A DNA stretch of 64,000 bases from Streptomyces sp. NBC_00442 (GCF_036014195.1 NZ_CP107918.1:3224001-3288000); one strand, 5' to 3'; counted from the first letter of the stretch, positions 35,107-42,783 are shown. Translations and numbers: made by a program. The notes: generated by a model not told the origin, from the letters alone.

Positions 35107-36387
35107 ATGCCCGCCGAGCCCATACCCAAGCCCGTGCCCGCACCCACAACCCCCGCCCAGCCCCCCGCGCAAGGGGGCCGGATGCCCCTGGCCGTCTACA
35201 TCCTCGGCCTCTCCGTCTTCGCACTCGGCACGAGCGAGTTCATGCTCACCGGCCTGCTCCCCGCCATCGCCGACGACATGAGCGTGTCGATCCCCCAGGC
35301 GGGCCTGCTGATCTCGGCCTTCGCCATCGGCATGGTCGTGGGCGCCCCGCTCCTCGCCGTAGCCACCCTGCGCCTGCCCCGCCGCACCACCCTCATCGCA
35401 CTGATCACGGTGTTCGGCCTGGGCCAGGTCGCGGGCGCGCTGGCCCCGAACTACGCCCTGCTCTTCGCCTCGCGGATCGTGTCCGCGCTGGCCTGCGCCG
35501 GGTTCTGGGCGGTCGGCGCGGCCGTCGCCATCGCGATGGTGCCGATGAACGCGCGGGCCCGCGCGATGGCCGTCATGATCGGCGGCCTGTCGATCGCGAA
35601 CGTCCTCGGTGTGCCGCTGGGCGCGCTGCTCGGCGACGGCCTCGGCTGGCGCGCCGCGTTCTGGGCCGTCGGCGCGGCCTCCGCGATCGCCCTGGCCGGC
35701 ATCCTGACCCGGATCCCGCGCATCCCGCTCCCCGCCGAGAAGCCCCGCCTCAAGCGGGAACTGGGGATCTACCGCGACCCGCAGGTGCTGCTCTCGGTTG
35801 CGATCACCGCTCTCGCCGCGGGCGGCGTGTTCTGCGCGTTCAGCTACCTCAAGCCCCTGCTCACGGATGTCGCGCACGTGGACGCGGGCTGGGTCCCGGC
35901 CGTGCTCGGCCTGTTCGGCGTGGGCGCGCTCATCGGCACGACGATCGGCGGCCGGGTCGCCGACGCGCACCTCTTCGGCGTGCTGCTCGGCGGCGTCACG
36001 GCCTCGACCGTGTTCCTGGTCGCGCTCGCGCTGTTCGCCTCGACGCCGGCCGCCGCGATCACCCTGTCGTTCCTGATCGGCCTCTCGGCGTTCTTCACCG
36101 CCCCCGCGCTCAACGCCCGCATGTTCAACGTCGGCGGCGCCGCCCCGACGCTGGCCGGCGCGACGACGACGTCCTCGTTCAACCTGGGAAACACCGCGGG
36201 CCCCTGGCTCGGCGGCATCGTGATCAGCGCGAACCTCGGATACGCCGCCACCGCCTGGGCGGGCGCCGCGATGACGGTCCTCGCCCTCGCCCTGGTCACG
36301 GCCTCCCTGCGACTGCACCGCTCGCAGTCCCGCGTGGTGGCCCGCTCGCCGGAGCGGACCCCCTCGGCGGCGTGCGTGGAGGTCTGA
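35107..36387 (+). CDS. Cmx/CmrA-like MFS drug exporter
   Basis: A 426-residue MFS transporter with 12 predicted helices. YILGLSVFALGTSEFMLTGL in helix 1 and IADDMSVSIPQAGLLISAFA match the Cmx/CmrA (chloramphenicol) and arabinose-efflux-type exporters. The antiporter motif C is FWAVGAAVAIAMVPMNARAR through GLSIANVLGVPLGALLGD. The N-terminal 25 residues are Pro-rich. ATG 35107 lacks a clear ribosome-binding site; TTG 35095 and ATG 35182, which begins at the first helix, are alternatives. Drug specificity cannot be read; related proteins confer chloramphenicol resistance. A strong terminator follows at 36464. Confidence 0.88.
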   Translation: MPAEPIPKPVPAPTTPAQPPAQGGRMPLAVYILGLSVFALGTSEFMLTGLLPAIADDMSVSIPQAGLLISAFAIGMVVGAPLLAVATLRLPRRTTLIALITVFGLGQVAGALAPNYALLFASRIVSALACAGFWAVGAAVAIAMVPMNARARAMAVMIGGLSIANVLGVPLGALLGDGLGWRAAFWAVGAASAIALAGILTRIPRIPLPAEKPRLKRELGIYRDPQVLLSVAITALAAGGVFCAFSYLKPLLTDVAHVDAGWVPAVLGLFGVGALIGTTIGGRVADAHLFGVLLGGVTASTVFLVALALFASTPAAAITLSFLIGLSAFFTAPALNARMFNVGGAAPTLAGATTTSSFNLGNTAGPWLGGIVISANLGYAATAWAGAAMTVLALALVTASLRLHRSQSRVVARSPERTPSAACVEV

Positions 36388-36396
36388 CCCGGGCCC

Positions 36397-36448
36397 GTAC
36401 ACCTCCGCCGCACACCTGCGGCGTACACCTACGGCGTACATCTGCGCC
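36397..36448. repeat. four 13-bp imperfect tandem repeats
   Basis: The 13-bp units GTACACCTCCGCC, GCACACCTGCGGC, GTACACCTACGGC and GTACATCTGCGCC follow one another directly after the MFS stop codon. Each differs from the next at two to four positions. They precede the terminator hairpin. Confidence 0.8.
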
Positions 36449-36463
36449 GTACCCGTACACGAC

Positions 36464-36503
36464 GGAGCGCCCCGCACCCGATTCCTCGGGTGCGAGGCGC
36501 TCC
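36464..36503. terminator. bidirectional terminator, MFS gene / cold-shock gene
   Basis: GGAGCGCC...GGCGCTCC encloses GCACCCGA/TCGGGTGC around a TTCC loop, giving an 18-bp stem with a small internal bulge. It serves both convergent transcripts. Confidence 0.85.
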
Positions 36504-36547
36504 GGTGTTTCCCGGCCGGAGCCGGGGTCACGGTGTCACGCGGTCAC

Positions 36548-36751
36548 TCAGACGGTGGTGACGTTCTCCGCCTGCGGACCCTTCGGGCCCTGGGTGACGT
36601 CGAAGTTGACCTGCTGGTTCTCCTGCAGCTCGCGGAAGCCGGTGGAGTTGATGGCCGAGTAGTGGACGAAAACGTCCGGGCCGCCGCCGTCCTGCGCGAT
36701 GAAGCCGAAGCCCTTTTCGGCGTTGAACCACTTCACGGTGCCGGTTGCCAT
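36548..36751 (-). CDS. cold-shock protein, CspA family
   Basis: A 67-residue single-domain cold-shock protein. RNP1 is KGFGFIAQD and RNP2 DVFVHYSAI, with the usual start [13 protein letters not shown]. It binds single-stranded nucleic acid and acts as an RNA chaperone. ATG 36751 follows AGGGGAA. A leader of up to about 150 bases upstream contains a perfect hairpin (36843-36870), as expected for cold-regulated csp mRNAs. The product is close to that of 57516 but differs at many positions. Confidence 0.95.
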   Translation of the reverse strand: MATGTVKWFNAEKGFGFIAQDGGGPDVFVHYSAINSTGFRELQENQQVNFDVTQGPKGPQAENVTTV

Positions 36752-36842
36752 GTGTTTCCCCTGTCGAGGATCGTGGGGCACTGGCTTGTCAGTACCCCTG
36801 GGTGAGGTGATCGCCCTGGTCCTCGGACATTGCTGCACAGCA

Positions 36843-36870
36843 AACGCCCACGGCGTAAACCGCGGGCGTT
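36843..36870 (-). promoter_or_regulatory. hairpin in the csp leader region
   Basis: AACGCCCACGG (36843-36853) and CCGCGGGCGTT (36860-36870) pair over a 6-base loop with one mismatch. It lies about 90-120 bases upstream of the csp start and may be part of a cold-responsive 5' leader or the end of the opposite transcript. Confidence 0.5.
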
Positions 36871-37108
36871 GAGACTTCGGAACCACGACTACTGGCAAGG
36901 AAGTTAGCCGATCCGCGATCGTCTGGCTACGGGCCGCAGCCGAACCGGGTACAACTTCCGGCCAAGCAGGTGCTTCGAAGGGGGTCCGGCGGCGCGTCGG
37001 GCAGCCCGATCCGGCCCCGTCCAGCGGCGCCCCGCCCGGCCTCACCCGGCCCGGTCGGCGCGCCCGGCCCGGTCAGGCCGACCGCCCCTCAGGCAGGCCG
37101 ACCGCCCC

Positions 37109-37375
37109 TCAGGCAGGCCGTCCCTTGGGCCGCCGCAGCCCCGCCCCCGTCAGACGGCGTACGAGCTCCTTGGAGCCGATCTCCACCGCGCCCGCGCGCA
37201 CCGCGTCCTCGTACCGATGGGACGGCACGTCGTAGTGATCGCGTTCGAAGGCGCGGGGCGGGCAGCCGATGGACGCCGCGAAGGCGTGCAGTTCCTCGTA
37301 CGAGACGTCGCTGACCAGATGCGACCACATGCGGCCGTGTCCCGGCCAGGTCGGCGGGTCGATGTAGAGCGTCAT
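37109..37375 (-). CDS. DUF4031 protein
   Basis: An 88-residue protein of the DUF4031 family: MTLYIDPPTWPGHGRMWSHL at the N-terminus, then SDVSYEELHAFAASIGCP and RDHYDVPSHRYEDAVRAGA. The conserved His/Asp pattern suggests a small metal-binding or nuclease-like fold, but no activity is established. ATG 37375 overlaps the stop of the upstream gene by four bases (ATGA), so the pair is translationally coupled. A 20-bp tandem repeat (CAGGCCGACCGCCCCTCAGG) lies at its 3' end. Confidence 0.85.
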   Translation of the reverse strand: MTLYIDPPTWPGHGRMWSHLVSDVSYEELHAFAASIGCPPRAFERDHYDVPSHRYEDAVRAGAVEIGSKELVRRLTGAGLRRPKGRPA

Positions 37376-37782
37376 CCGCCGAGCCCGCCCGCCGCTCCCC
37401 CGCCCGGCCCGCCGGCTCCCCCGGGCCCGCCGAGCGCGCCGACCGGCGCCACCACGACGCCCGCCTTGCCGCAGACCCAGTGCGGGTCGGGCCCGAGCTC
37501 CGGCTCCACGTCGAGCGCGTGCGGGTCGCCGACGTCGCACACCGGGCACAGGGGCCAGCGGCCGTACCGCTCCAGGAGGGCGTCCTGGACGTCCTGGGCG
37601 ACGAGCCCCGCGACGTACTCCGTGCCCTCGGGCCACTGCTCCACCCACCAGCGCCGGTGGGTCACCGCGTCCTCGACCAGGGAGACGACGTCGGCGTGCG
37701 CCACGTCGCGCGCCGCGAGGTCCGCCAGGACCAGGGCGCGGGCGGCGTGCAGGGCTTGCTCCAGAGGTTGTACGTCGTCCAT
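37372..37782 (-). CDS. hypothetical protein with Cys cluster, paired with DUF4031
   Basis: A 136-residue protein. The N-terminal two-thirds are helical (LEQALHAARALVLADLAARD; WWVEQWPEGTEYVAGLVAQD). A CPVCDVGDPH motif and a later Cys near HWVCGKAG could bind zinc. The last 25 residues are Gly-rich. ATG 37782 is preceded by GACAAT and seven bases, a leaderless pattern. The stop overlaps the DUF4031 start. No family name recognised; the coupling suggests a joint function. Confidence 0.78.
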   Translation of the reverse strand: MDDVQPLEQALHAARALVLADLAARDVAHADVVSLVEDAVTHRRWWVEQWPEGTEYVAGLVAQDVQDALLERYGRWPLCPVCDVGDPHALDVEPELGPDPHWVCGKAGVVVAPVGALGGPGGAGGPGGGAAGGLGG

Positions 37783-37806
37783 GCCCCCCATTGTCACCCG
37801 AGGGGG

Positions 37807-37842
37807 TTGACCGGCGAACGTGCTGAAAATATCTTTCAAGAG
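37807..37842 (+). promoter_or_regulatory. promoter and palindromic operator of the murR-like gene
   Basis: TTGACC (37807-37812) and TATCTT (37830-37835) are 17 bases apart and place the transcription start at or next to GTG 37842, so the mRNA is leaderless. TGAAA-ATATC-TTTCA (37824-37838) overlaps the -10 box and is a likely autoregulatory operator. Confidence 0.7.
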
Positions 37843-38759
37843 TGACCAATGACGTGAAGGAAAGTTCCAACGAGGGTGCCCCGCCCGCACCCGCGGCCCT
37901 CGCCGCGAAGGTGCGCACGCTCGCGCCGTCCATGACCCGCTCGATGCAGCGGGTCGCCGAGGCCGTCGCCGGCGACCCGGCCGGCTGCGCGGCCCTCACG
38001 GTCACCGGCCTCGCCGGTCTCACCGGCACCAGCGAGGCCACCGTGGTGCGCACCGCCCGCCTCCTCGGCTACCCCGGCTACCGGGACCTGCGCCTGGCGC
38101 TCGCGGGCCTCGCCGCCCAGCAGCAGTCGGGCCGGGCCCCCGCGGTCACCGCCGACATAGCCGTCGACGACCCGATCGCGGACGTCGTCGCGAAGCTGGC
38201 CTACGACGAGCAGCAGACCCTCGCCGACACCGCGGCCGCCCTCGACACAGTCCAACTGGGCGCCGCCGTCGCCGCGTTGGCGGGAGCACGGCGCATCGAC
38301 GTCTACGGTGTCGGAGCCTCCTCCCTCGTCGGCCAGGACCTCGCGCAGAAGCTGCTGCGCATCGGGCTCATCGCGCACGCCCACACCGACCCGCACCTGG
38401 CCGTCACCAACGCCGTGCAGCTGCGCTCCGGCGACGCGGCGGTCGCGATCACCCACTCCGGCTCGACGAGCGACGTCATGGAGCCGCTGCGGGTCGCCTT
38501 CGACCACGGCGCGACCACGATCGCGATCACCGGTCGCCCCGACGGCCCGGTCTCGCAGTACGCGGACCACGTCCTGACCACCTCCACGGCCCGCGAGAGC
38601 GAGCTGCGCCCGGCCGCCATGTCGTCCCGTACGAGTCAACTCCTCGTCGTGGATTGCCTGTTCATCGGCATCGCCCAGCGCACGTACGAGACGGCGGCGC
38701 CGGCCCTCGCCGCGTCGTACGAGGCCCTCGCCCACCGCCACAACCCCCGCACGCGCTGA
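37842..38759 (+). CDS. MurR/RpiR family regulator
   Basis: A 305-residue regulator. An N-terminal RpiR-type HTH (RSMQRVAEAVAGDPAGCAAL, GLTGTSEATVVRTARLLGYP) is followed by a SIS sugar-phosphate domain (RRIDVYGVGASSLVGQDLAQ, AVAITHSGSTSDVMEPLRVA). It very likely senses N-acetylmuramic acid 6-phosphate or a related sugar phosphate and controls murQ, 68 bases downstream. GTG 37842 coincides with the predicted transcription start. It is divergent from the DUF4031 pair. Confidence 0.92.
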   Translation: MTNDVKESSNEGAPPAPAALAAKVRTLAPSMTRSMQRVAEAVAGDPAGCAALTVTGLAGLTGTSEATVVRTARLLGYPGYRDLRLALAGLAAQQQSGRAPAVTADIAVDDPIADVVAKLAYDEQQTLADTAAALDTVQLGAAVAALAGARRIDVYGVGASSLVGQDLAQKLLRIGLIAHAHTDPHLAVTNAVQLRSGDAAVAITHSGSTSDVMEPLRVAFDHGATTIAITGRPDGPVSQYADHVLTTSTARESELRPAAMSSRTSQLLVVDCLFIGIAQRTYETAAPALAASYEALAHRHNPRTR

Positions 38760-38827
38760 CACCCCCCGCCCCCTCCGCCCCCCATCCCCCTTTCCCGTCG
38801 GTACGCAGAGAAAGAGCCACCGCCACC

Positions 38828-39847
38828 ATGACCACCCAGGATGAGCGCCAGGACGAGGGCCGGCTGCACGGCCGGGACCAGCGGCACGACGAGCCCCAGG
38901 CCCACGATGAACCCCGCGGCCACGGCCAGGACTACGCCGAGCTGCGCGCCCAGCTGGCCACCCTCACCACCGAGGCGTTCCGGCCGGAACTCGCGGACAT
39001 CGACCGGCTGCCGACCGCCGAGATCGCACGGATCATGAACGGCGAGGACGCCACCGTCCCGGCCGCCGTGGCCGAGCGGCTCCCGGCCATCGCGGCCGCG
39101 ATCGACGCCACGGCCGAGCGGATGGCGCGCGGCGGGCGCCTGGTCTACGCGGGCGCCGGCACGGCGGGGCGGCTCGGCGTCCTGGACGCGAGCGAGTGCC
39201 CGCCCACGTTCAACACCGACCCCTCGCAGGTCGTCGGCCTGATCGCGGGCGGCCCCTCCGCCATGGTCAAGGCGGTGGAGGGCGCCGAGGACTCCCGCCT
39301 GCTGGCGGCCGAGGACCTGGACGCGCTGCACCTCACCGCCCTCGACACGGTCGTCGGCGTCTCGGCCTCGGGCCGCACCCCGTACGCGATCGGCGCGGTC
39401 GAGCACGCGCGCCGCCTGGGCGCCCTCACGATCGGCCTGTCCTGCAACGCGGACAGCGAGCTCGCGGCGGCGGCCGAGCACGGCATCGAGATCGTGGTGG
39501 GCCCGGAGCTCTTGACCGGCTCCACCCGCCTGAAGTCGGGCACGGCCCAGAAACTGGTCCTCAACATGATCTCGACGATCACGATGATCCGGCTCGGCAA
39601 GACCTACGGGAACCTGATGGTCGACGTACGGGCCTCCAACGAGAAGCTCCGCGCCCGCTCGCGCCGCATCGTGGCCCTGGCGACGGGCGCGGACGACGCG
39701 GAGATCGAGGCGGCGCTCGCCGCGACGGAAGGCGAGGTGAAGAACGCGATTCTGGTCATTCTGGGCGGCGTGGAGGGCGGCACGGCGGCCGAACTCCTGA
39801 CAGAATCCCGCGGCCACCTGCGCGCAGCACTGCAGGCGGCACCCTGA
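38828..39847 (+). CDS. murQ: N-acetylmuramic acid 6-phosphate etherase
   Basis: A 339-residue SIS-domain lyase that cleaves the lactyl ether of MurNAc-6-P to GlcNAc-6-P and D-lactate in cell-wall recycling. The signature YAGAGTAGRLGVLDASECPP is near residues 105-124. AMVKAVEGAEDS carries the conserved catalytic Glu region, and KSGTAQKLVLNMISTITMIR is also typical. The first 35 residues are a charged, low-complexity extension (Asp/Glu/His/Arg/Gln) not needed for the fold; ATG 38828 is taken because no better start lies inside it. It lies between the MurR-like regulator and a PTS EIIB gene. Confidence 0.95.
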   Translation: MTTQDERQDEGRLHGRDQRHDEPQAHDEPRGHGQDYAELRAQLATLTTEAFRPELADIDRLPTAEIARIMNGEDATVPAAVAERLPAIAAAIDATAERMARGGRLVYAGAGTAGRLGVLDASECPPTFNTDPSQVVGLIAGGPSAMVKAVEGAEDSRLLAAEDLDALHLTALDTVVGVSASGRTPYAIGAVEHARRLGALTIGLSCNADSELAAAAEHGIEIVVGPELLTGSTRLKSGTAQKLVLNMISTITMIRLGKTYGNLMVDVRASNEKLRARSRRIVALATGADDAEIEAALAATEGEVKNAILVILGGVEGGTAAELLTESRGHLRAALQAAP

Positions 39848-39877
39848 CCCGAGCCCCCCACAGCAAGGCGCACCACC

Positions 39878-40366
39878 GTGACGCAACCGCCTCCGGAGTC
39901 CAAGCACCGCGCCGTCGCGGCGGCGATCCTCCCGCTCGTCGGCGGCGCCGGGAACATCGACTCGATCGCCCACTGCATGACCAGGCTCAGGCTCGGCCTG
40001 AAAAACCGCGCACGGGTCGACGACGAGGCCCTGAAGGCGCTGCCCGCGGTGCTCGGCGTGGTCGAGGACGACACGTACCAGATCGTGCTGGGCCCGGGAA
40101 CGGTGGCGAGGGTGGCCCCAGAGTTCGAGACGCTGGCGACGGCGGAGGGAAGACCCCAAACCCCCCTCGCCGCAGGGGAGTTGGCAGCCCACGGAGCCGC
40201 CCTGAAGGAATCCCGCTCAGCAAGAACTGACGCGGTCCCTCACACATCGGCCCCCCGGCCCCGCGCCCACTCCTCGAACCCCTCCACCACCTCCCGCAAC
40301 CGCCACGGCTCCCCCTTCAGGAACACGCCACACATTTCGGCGACCGGCACCGACGCCGGGCGGTAG
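39878..40366 (+). CDS. PTS EIIB domain protein, apparently lacking its EIIC part
   Basis: A 162-residue protein. Residues 10-90 form a glucose-family EIIB domain with the phospho-cysteine in SIAHCMTRLRLGL (Cys 33) and VVEDDTYQIVLGPGTVARV. In MurP-type permeases, AAHGAALKE-like sequence leads into a membrane EIIC domain. Here it is followed by SRSARTDAVPHTSAPRPRAH, and the last 42 codons overlap the convergent gene at 40240. It therefore looks like a MurP-type gene that has lost its EIIC domain, though stand-alone EIIB proteins exist. GTG 39878 follows murQ by 30 bases. Whether it still works with another EIIC is unknown. Confidence 0.72.
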   Translation: MTQPPPESKHRAVAAAILPLVGGAGNIDSIAHCMTRLRLGLKNRARVDDEALKALPAVLGVVEDDTYQIVLGPGTVARVAPEFETLATAEGRPQTPLAAGELAAHGAALKESRSARTDAVPHTSAPRPRAHSSNPSTTSRNRHGSPFRNTPHISATGTDAGR

Positions 40367-40749
40367 TCGTCGTCCTCGTACAGGTCCTCGTGATCCGGGT
40401 CCTCCATGGGGTCGTCCGGCGTGCCGACGAACGGCCCCTCCCACCCGTCGCCGAAGTCCGACGCCGGGTTCACCTTCCACACCGCCCCCGCCGCCCGCAC
40501 GCACACCTCCCCGAAGTACCACGCCGGTGCCGTCACCCGGGGCGTGTGCTGGAGCGCGCGCACCTCTTCCCACTCCGCACCCGCGAAGTCCGCCCGCACC
40601 GCCGATTCCAGCGCGTCGACCGAAGCCGGCGAGAAGTCCCACTCCCCCGGGTGCGACGCCGCCCACTCCCCGAACGCCGCCTCCTGCTCCGCCAGCCACG
40701 CGCGGAGTCGGGGGTGGTCGGTCCAGTCGGGGTGACGTTGCTCGCTCAT
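40240..40749 (-). CDS. hypothetical protein
   Basis: A 169-residue soluble, acidic protein: MSEQRHPDWTDHPRLRAWLA at the N-terminus, a Trp-rich centre (PAWYFGEVCVRAAGAVWKVN), then an acidic run (DPDHEDLYEDDDYRPAS) and VPVAEMCGVFLKGEPWRLRE. No family recognised, although its layout resembles small immunity-like or DUF proteins. ATG 40749 is preceded by TACGCT and seven bases, a leaderless pattern. Its 3' end overlaps the EIIB gene by 127 bases. Confidence 0.75.
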   Translation of the reverse strand: MSEQRHPDWTDHPRLRAWLAEQEAAFGEWAASHPGEWDFSPASVDALESAVRADFAGAEWEEVRALQHTPRVTAPAWYFGEVCVRAAGAVWKVNPASDFGDGWEGPFVGTPDDPMEDPDHEDLYEDDDYRPASVPVAEMCGVFLKGEPWRLREVVEGFEEWARGRGADV

Positions 40750-40907
40750 GACGCCGAGCGTACGGCAGGGCGGCAAAAGCCTTGCGGGGAACGGCAGTTG
40801 GCGGGTTCGGCCGTCGACGCCACCCGGGCCATTGGCCCTCGCGCACGCCGCGCACGCCGCGTACGGTCGACGAGGACGTGAGCGGTGAGCATGGGGGGCG
40901 ACGCCAA

Positions 40908-41216
40908 GTGAGTACGCGGGTCGGAGAGTGGGTGGGCACCGGCGCCAGTGCCCTCGTCCTCACGCTGGGTGCCGTAGTGACGGCGTACGCCGTGTTCTGC
41001 GCCTACGCGATCGAACCCGCCGGCCCGTGGGACCACCACGCCGTCACCAACGCCACCATGTCCGCCGGTCTCGGCCTGCTCTTCGCGGCGCTCCTGACCC
41101 TCCTGACATGGGTGGCCACCACGGCGGAATGGCTACGGACGTGGTGGTACGCCATACCCCTCACCCTGGCGGCAGCCGCCGTAGTGCGGCTGACCCTCGC
41201 GGCCCCCACACCCTGA
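40908..41216 (+). CDS. small membrane protein
   Basis: A 102-residue protein with three hydrophobic segments: about 8-30 (GTGASALVLTLGAVVTAYAV), 50-70 (MSAGLGLLFAALLTLLTWVA) and 78-97. GTG 40908 gives a start close to the first helix; GTG 40878, after GAGG, is an alternative ten codons longer. No family recognised. Its last 28 codons overlap the convergent gene at 41133. Confidence 0.68.
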   Translation: MSTRVGEWVGTGASALVLTLGAVVTAYAVFCAYAIEPAGPWDHHAVTNATMSAGLGLLFAALLTLLTWVATTAEWLRTWWYAIPLTLAAAAVVRLTLAAPTP

Positions 41217-41501
41217 AGCGAACTCATGTGGGGTGGTGACCGGGACGAGTGCCGCCCCCGGCACCACCCCCGGCACCGCTCCCTCCGGGCTGTACGCGCC
41301 GGCGAGTACGGCCACGAGCCTCAGCGCCATGTCCATGTTGCAGCGCCCGAGGTCCACGAGCGAATACAGCACGTGCCCCCCGCAGGTCAGCGGGTCGATC
41401 CTGAGCGACGGCAGCACCACCCCGACCCGCGCGAGCCCGTCCCGCAACTGCTCGACGGCATCCTCCGCCGCCCGCACCCTCTCCTCCGCCGTCAGTGCCA
41501 T
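41133..41501 (-). CDS. hypothetical protein of the WhiJ-like cluster
   Basis: A 122-residue protein: MALTAEERVRAAEDAVEQLR, then LPSLRIDPLTCGGHVLYSLV and DLGRCNMDMALRLVAVLAG. Similar short proteins with a conserved DLGRCN motif are, from memory, often found next to Scr1/WhiJ-type regulators, as here with 41623 (divergent). The C-terminal 40 residues (Gly/Pro-rich) overlap the convergent membrane gene and may be read-through past a lost stop codon. Confidence 0.65.
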   Translation of the reverse strand: MALTAEERVRAAEDAVEQLRDGLARVGVVLPSLRIDPLTCGGHVLYSLVDLGRCNMDMALRLVAVLAGAYSPEGAVPGVVPGAALVPVTTPHEFASGCGGREGQPHYGGCRQGEGYGVPPRP

Positions 41502-41565
41502 GTCCTCGTACCTCTTCCCTACAACCGAGTGTGCCGCTTACCTCACCCAGCGTGGCCGTTCGGGG

Positions 41566-41571
41566 CTAGCC
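41566..41571 (+). promoter_or_regulatory. -10 box of the WhiJ-DUF397 gene
   Basis: TAGCCT within GGGCTAGCCTGACTACTG fits a -10 box and predicts a leader of about 45 bases before ATG 41623. Confidence 0.4.
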
Positions 41572-41622
41572 TGACTACTGTCGGCGATCCAACAACCCCG
41601 CGTGTATCCGCAGGAGTTGCGC

Positions 41623-42783
41623 ATGCCAGGACCGAAGGACCTCGACCCCTCCGCCTCCCCGCGCGCCCTCCTCGGCGCCGAACTCCGCCACGCCCGCGAG
41701 AAGGCCGGCCTCGGCCAGGAGGCCCTGGGCAGCCCCCTGTTCGTCTCCTCGTCCTTCATCGGCCAGCTCGAAGCGGGCATCCGCCGCATGCACCTGGAGT
41801 ACGCCCGGCAGTTCGACCAGATCCTCGGCACGGGCGGCTTCTTCACCCGCAAGTGCATAGCGGCGGCCAAGTCCAAGTACCCGGACCACTTCGCCGAGGC
41901 GGCGGAGGCAGAGGCCGTCGCGACCACCATCCGCGAGTACGCGCCGCTCCTCATCCCGGGCTTGTTGCAGACGGAGGGGTACGCGCGGGCGGTGTGCCGG
42001 GCGTACCAGCCAACGGCCCCGGAACCGGTCATCGACGACTTGGTCGCCGCGCGTCTCGCTCGCGCCCACCTCCTCGACAGTCCAACAACACCGATGTTGT
42101 GGGCGGTACTTGACGAGGCCGTACTGCGCAGGGAGGTGGGCGACCGGTCGGTGATGGCCGAAGCACTGACGCACGTCTCGGCACTTGGAGTTCGGCACCG
42201 GATCATCGTGCAGGTGCTGCCCTTCACGGTGGGCGGGCATGCGGCACTCAATGGCTCCCTCAAGCTGATGAGCTTTGAGGACGCTCCACCTCTCGCCTAT
42301 CTCCAGGGGCTGGGAACCGGGCAGCTTCAAGACGATCCCGCCACGGTCGCCCGTCATGAACCGACCTACGATCTACTCGGGGCCAGCGCACTCCCACCCC
42401 AACAATCCCTGGCCTGCTCAAGTCAGTGGCGGAGGATTACGCCCATGAGGATCAGCCCTGAGCATGACCTGAGCAAGGCCACGTGGCACAAGTCCAGTTA
42501 CAGCGGTGGGGACGGCGGCGACTGCCTGGAAATCGCGCGCTGGCAGAAGTCCAGCTACAGCGGCGCGAGCGGCGGCGACTGCCTAGAAGTCGCCCGCTGG
42601 CGTAAGTCCAGCCATAGCGATGGCAGCGGAGGCAACTGCCTCGAAGTGGCGAACGACTTCCCGCACATCGTCCCCGTCCGGGACTCGAAGGCCGCCCCCG
42701 GCGGCCCGACGCTCGTGTTCCGAACCGCGACGTGGTCGGCTTTCATCGCCGACGTGAAGAAGGGGTCCAACACGGCGAGCTGA
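41623..42783 (+). CDS. WhiJ-like regulator fused in frame to an expanded DUF397 protein
   Basis: A 386-residue reading frame. Residues about 15-70 are a XRE-type HTH (LGAELRHAREKAGLGQEALG, SSFIGQLEAGIRRMHLEYAR), followed by a DUF5753/Scr1 domain to about residue 265. The normal end of such proteins is visible in another frame: LLKSVAEDYAHEDQP and a stop at 42459-42461. Loss of one base near 42411-42416 (GGCCTG) would explain the shift. The continuing frame runs into the usual DUF397 start, ATG 42445, behind its own GGAGG at 42431. The DUF397 part has three copies of WxKSSxS...GGxCLEVA before one C-terminal half (IVPVRDSKAAPGGPTLVF). ATG 41623 follows AGGAG at six bases. It could be a fusion, a frameshift mutant with DUF397 still made separately, or a base-calling error. 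Confidence 0.85.
   Translation: MPGPKDLDPSASPRALLGAELRHAREKAGLGQEALGSPLFVSSSFIGQLEAGIRRMHLEYARQFDQILGTGGFFTRKCIAAAKSKYPDHFAEAAEAEAVATTIREYAPLLIPGLLQTEGYARAVCRAYQPTAPEPVIDDLVAARLARAHLLDSPTTPMLWAVLDEAVLRREVGDRSVMAEALTHVSALGVRHRIIVQVLPFTVGGHAALNGSLKLMSFEDAPPLAYLQGLGTGQLQDDPATVARHEPTYDLLGASALPPQQSLACSSQWRRITPMRISPEHDLSKATWHKSSYSGGDGGDCLEIARWQKSSYSGASGGDCLEVARWRKSSHSDGSGGNCLEVANDFPHIVPVRDSKAAPGGPTLVFRTATWSAFIADVKKGSNTAS
42483..42653 (+). repeat. three 57-bp tandem repeats coding the DUF397 N-terminal half
   Basis: Three in-frame 57-base units start TGGCACAAGTCCAG, TGGCAGAAGTCCAG and TGGCGTAAGTCCAG and each code for 19 residues. Divergence between units is mostly at third codon positions and at the variable Gly/Ser/Asp loop, which suggests selection on the protein. 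Confidence 0.85.
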
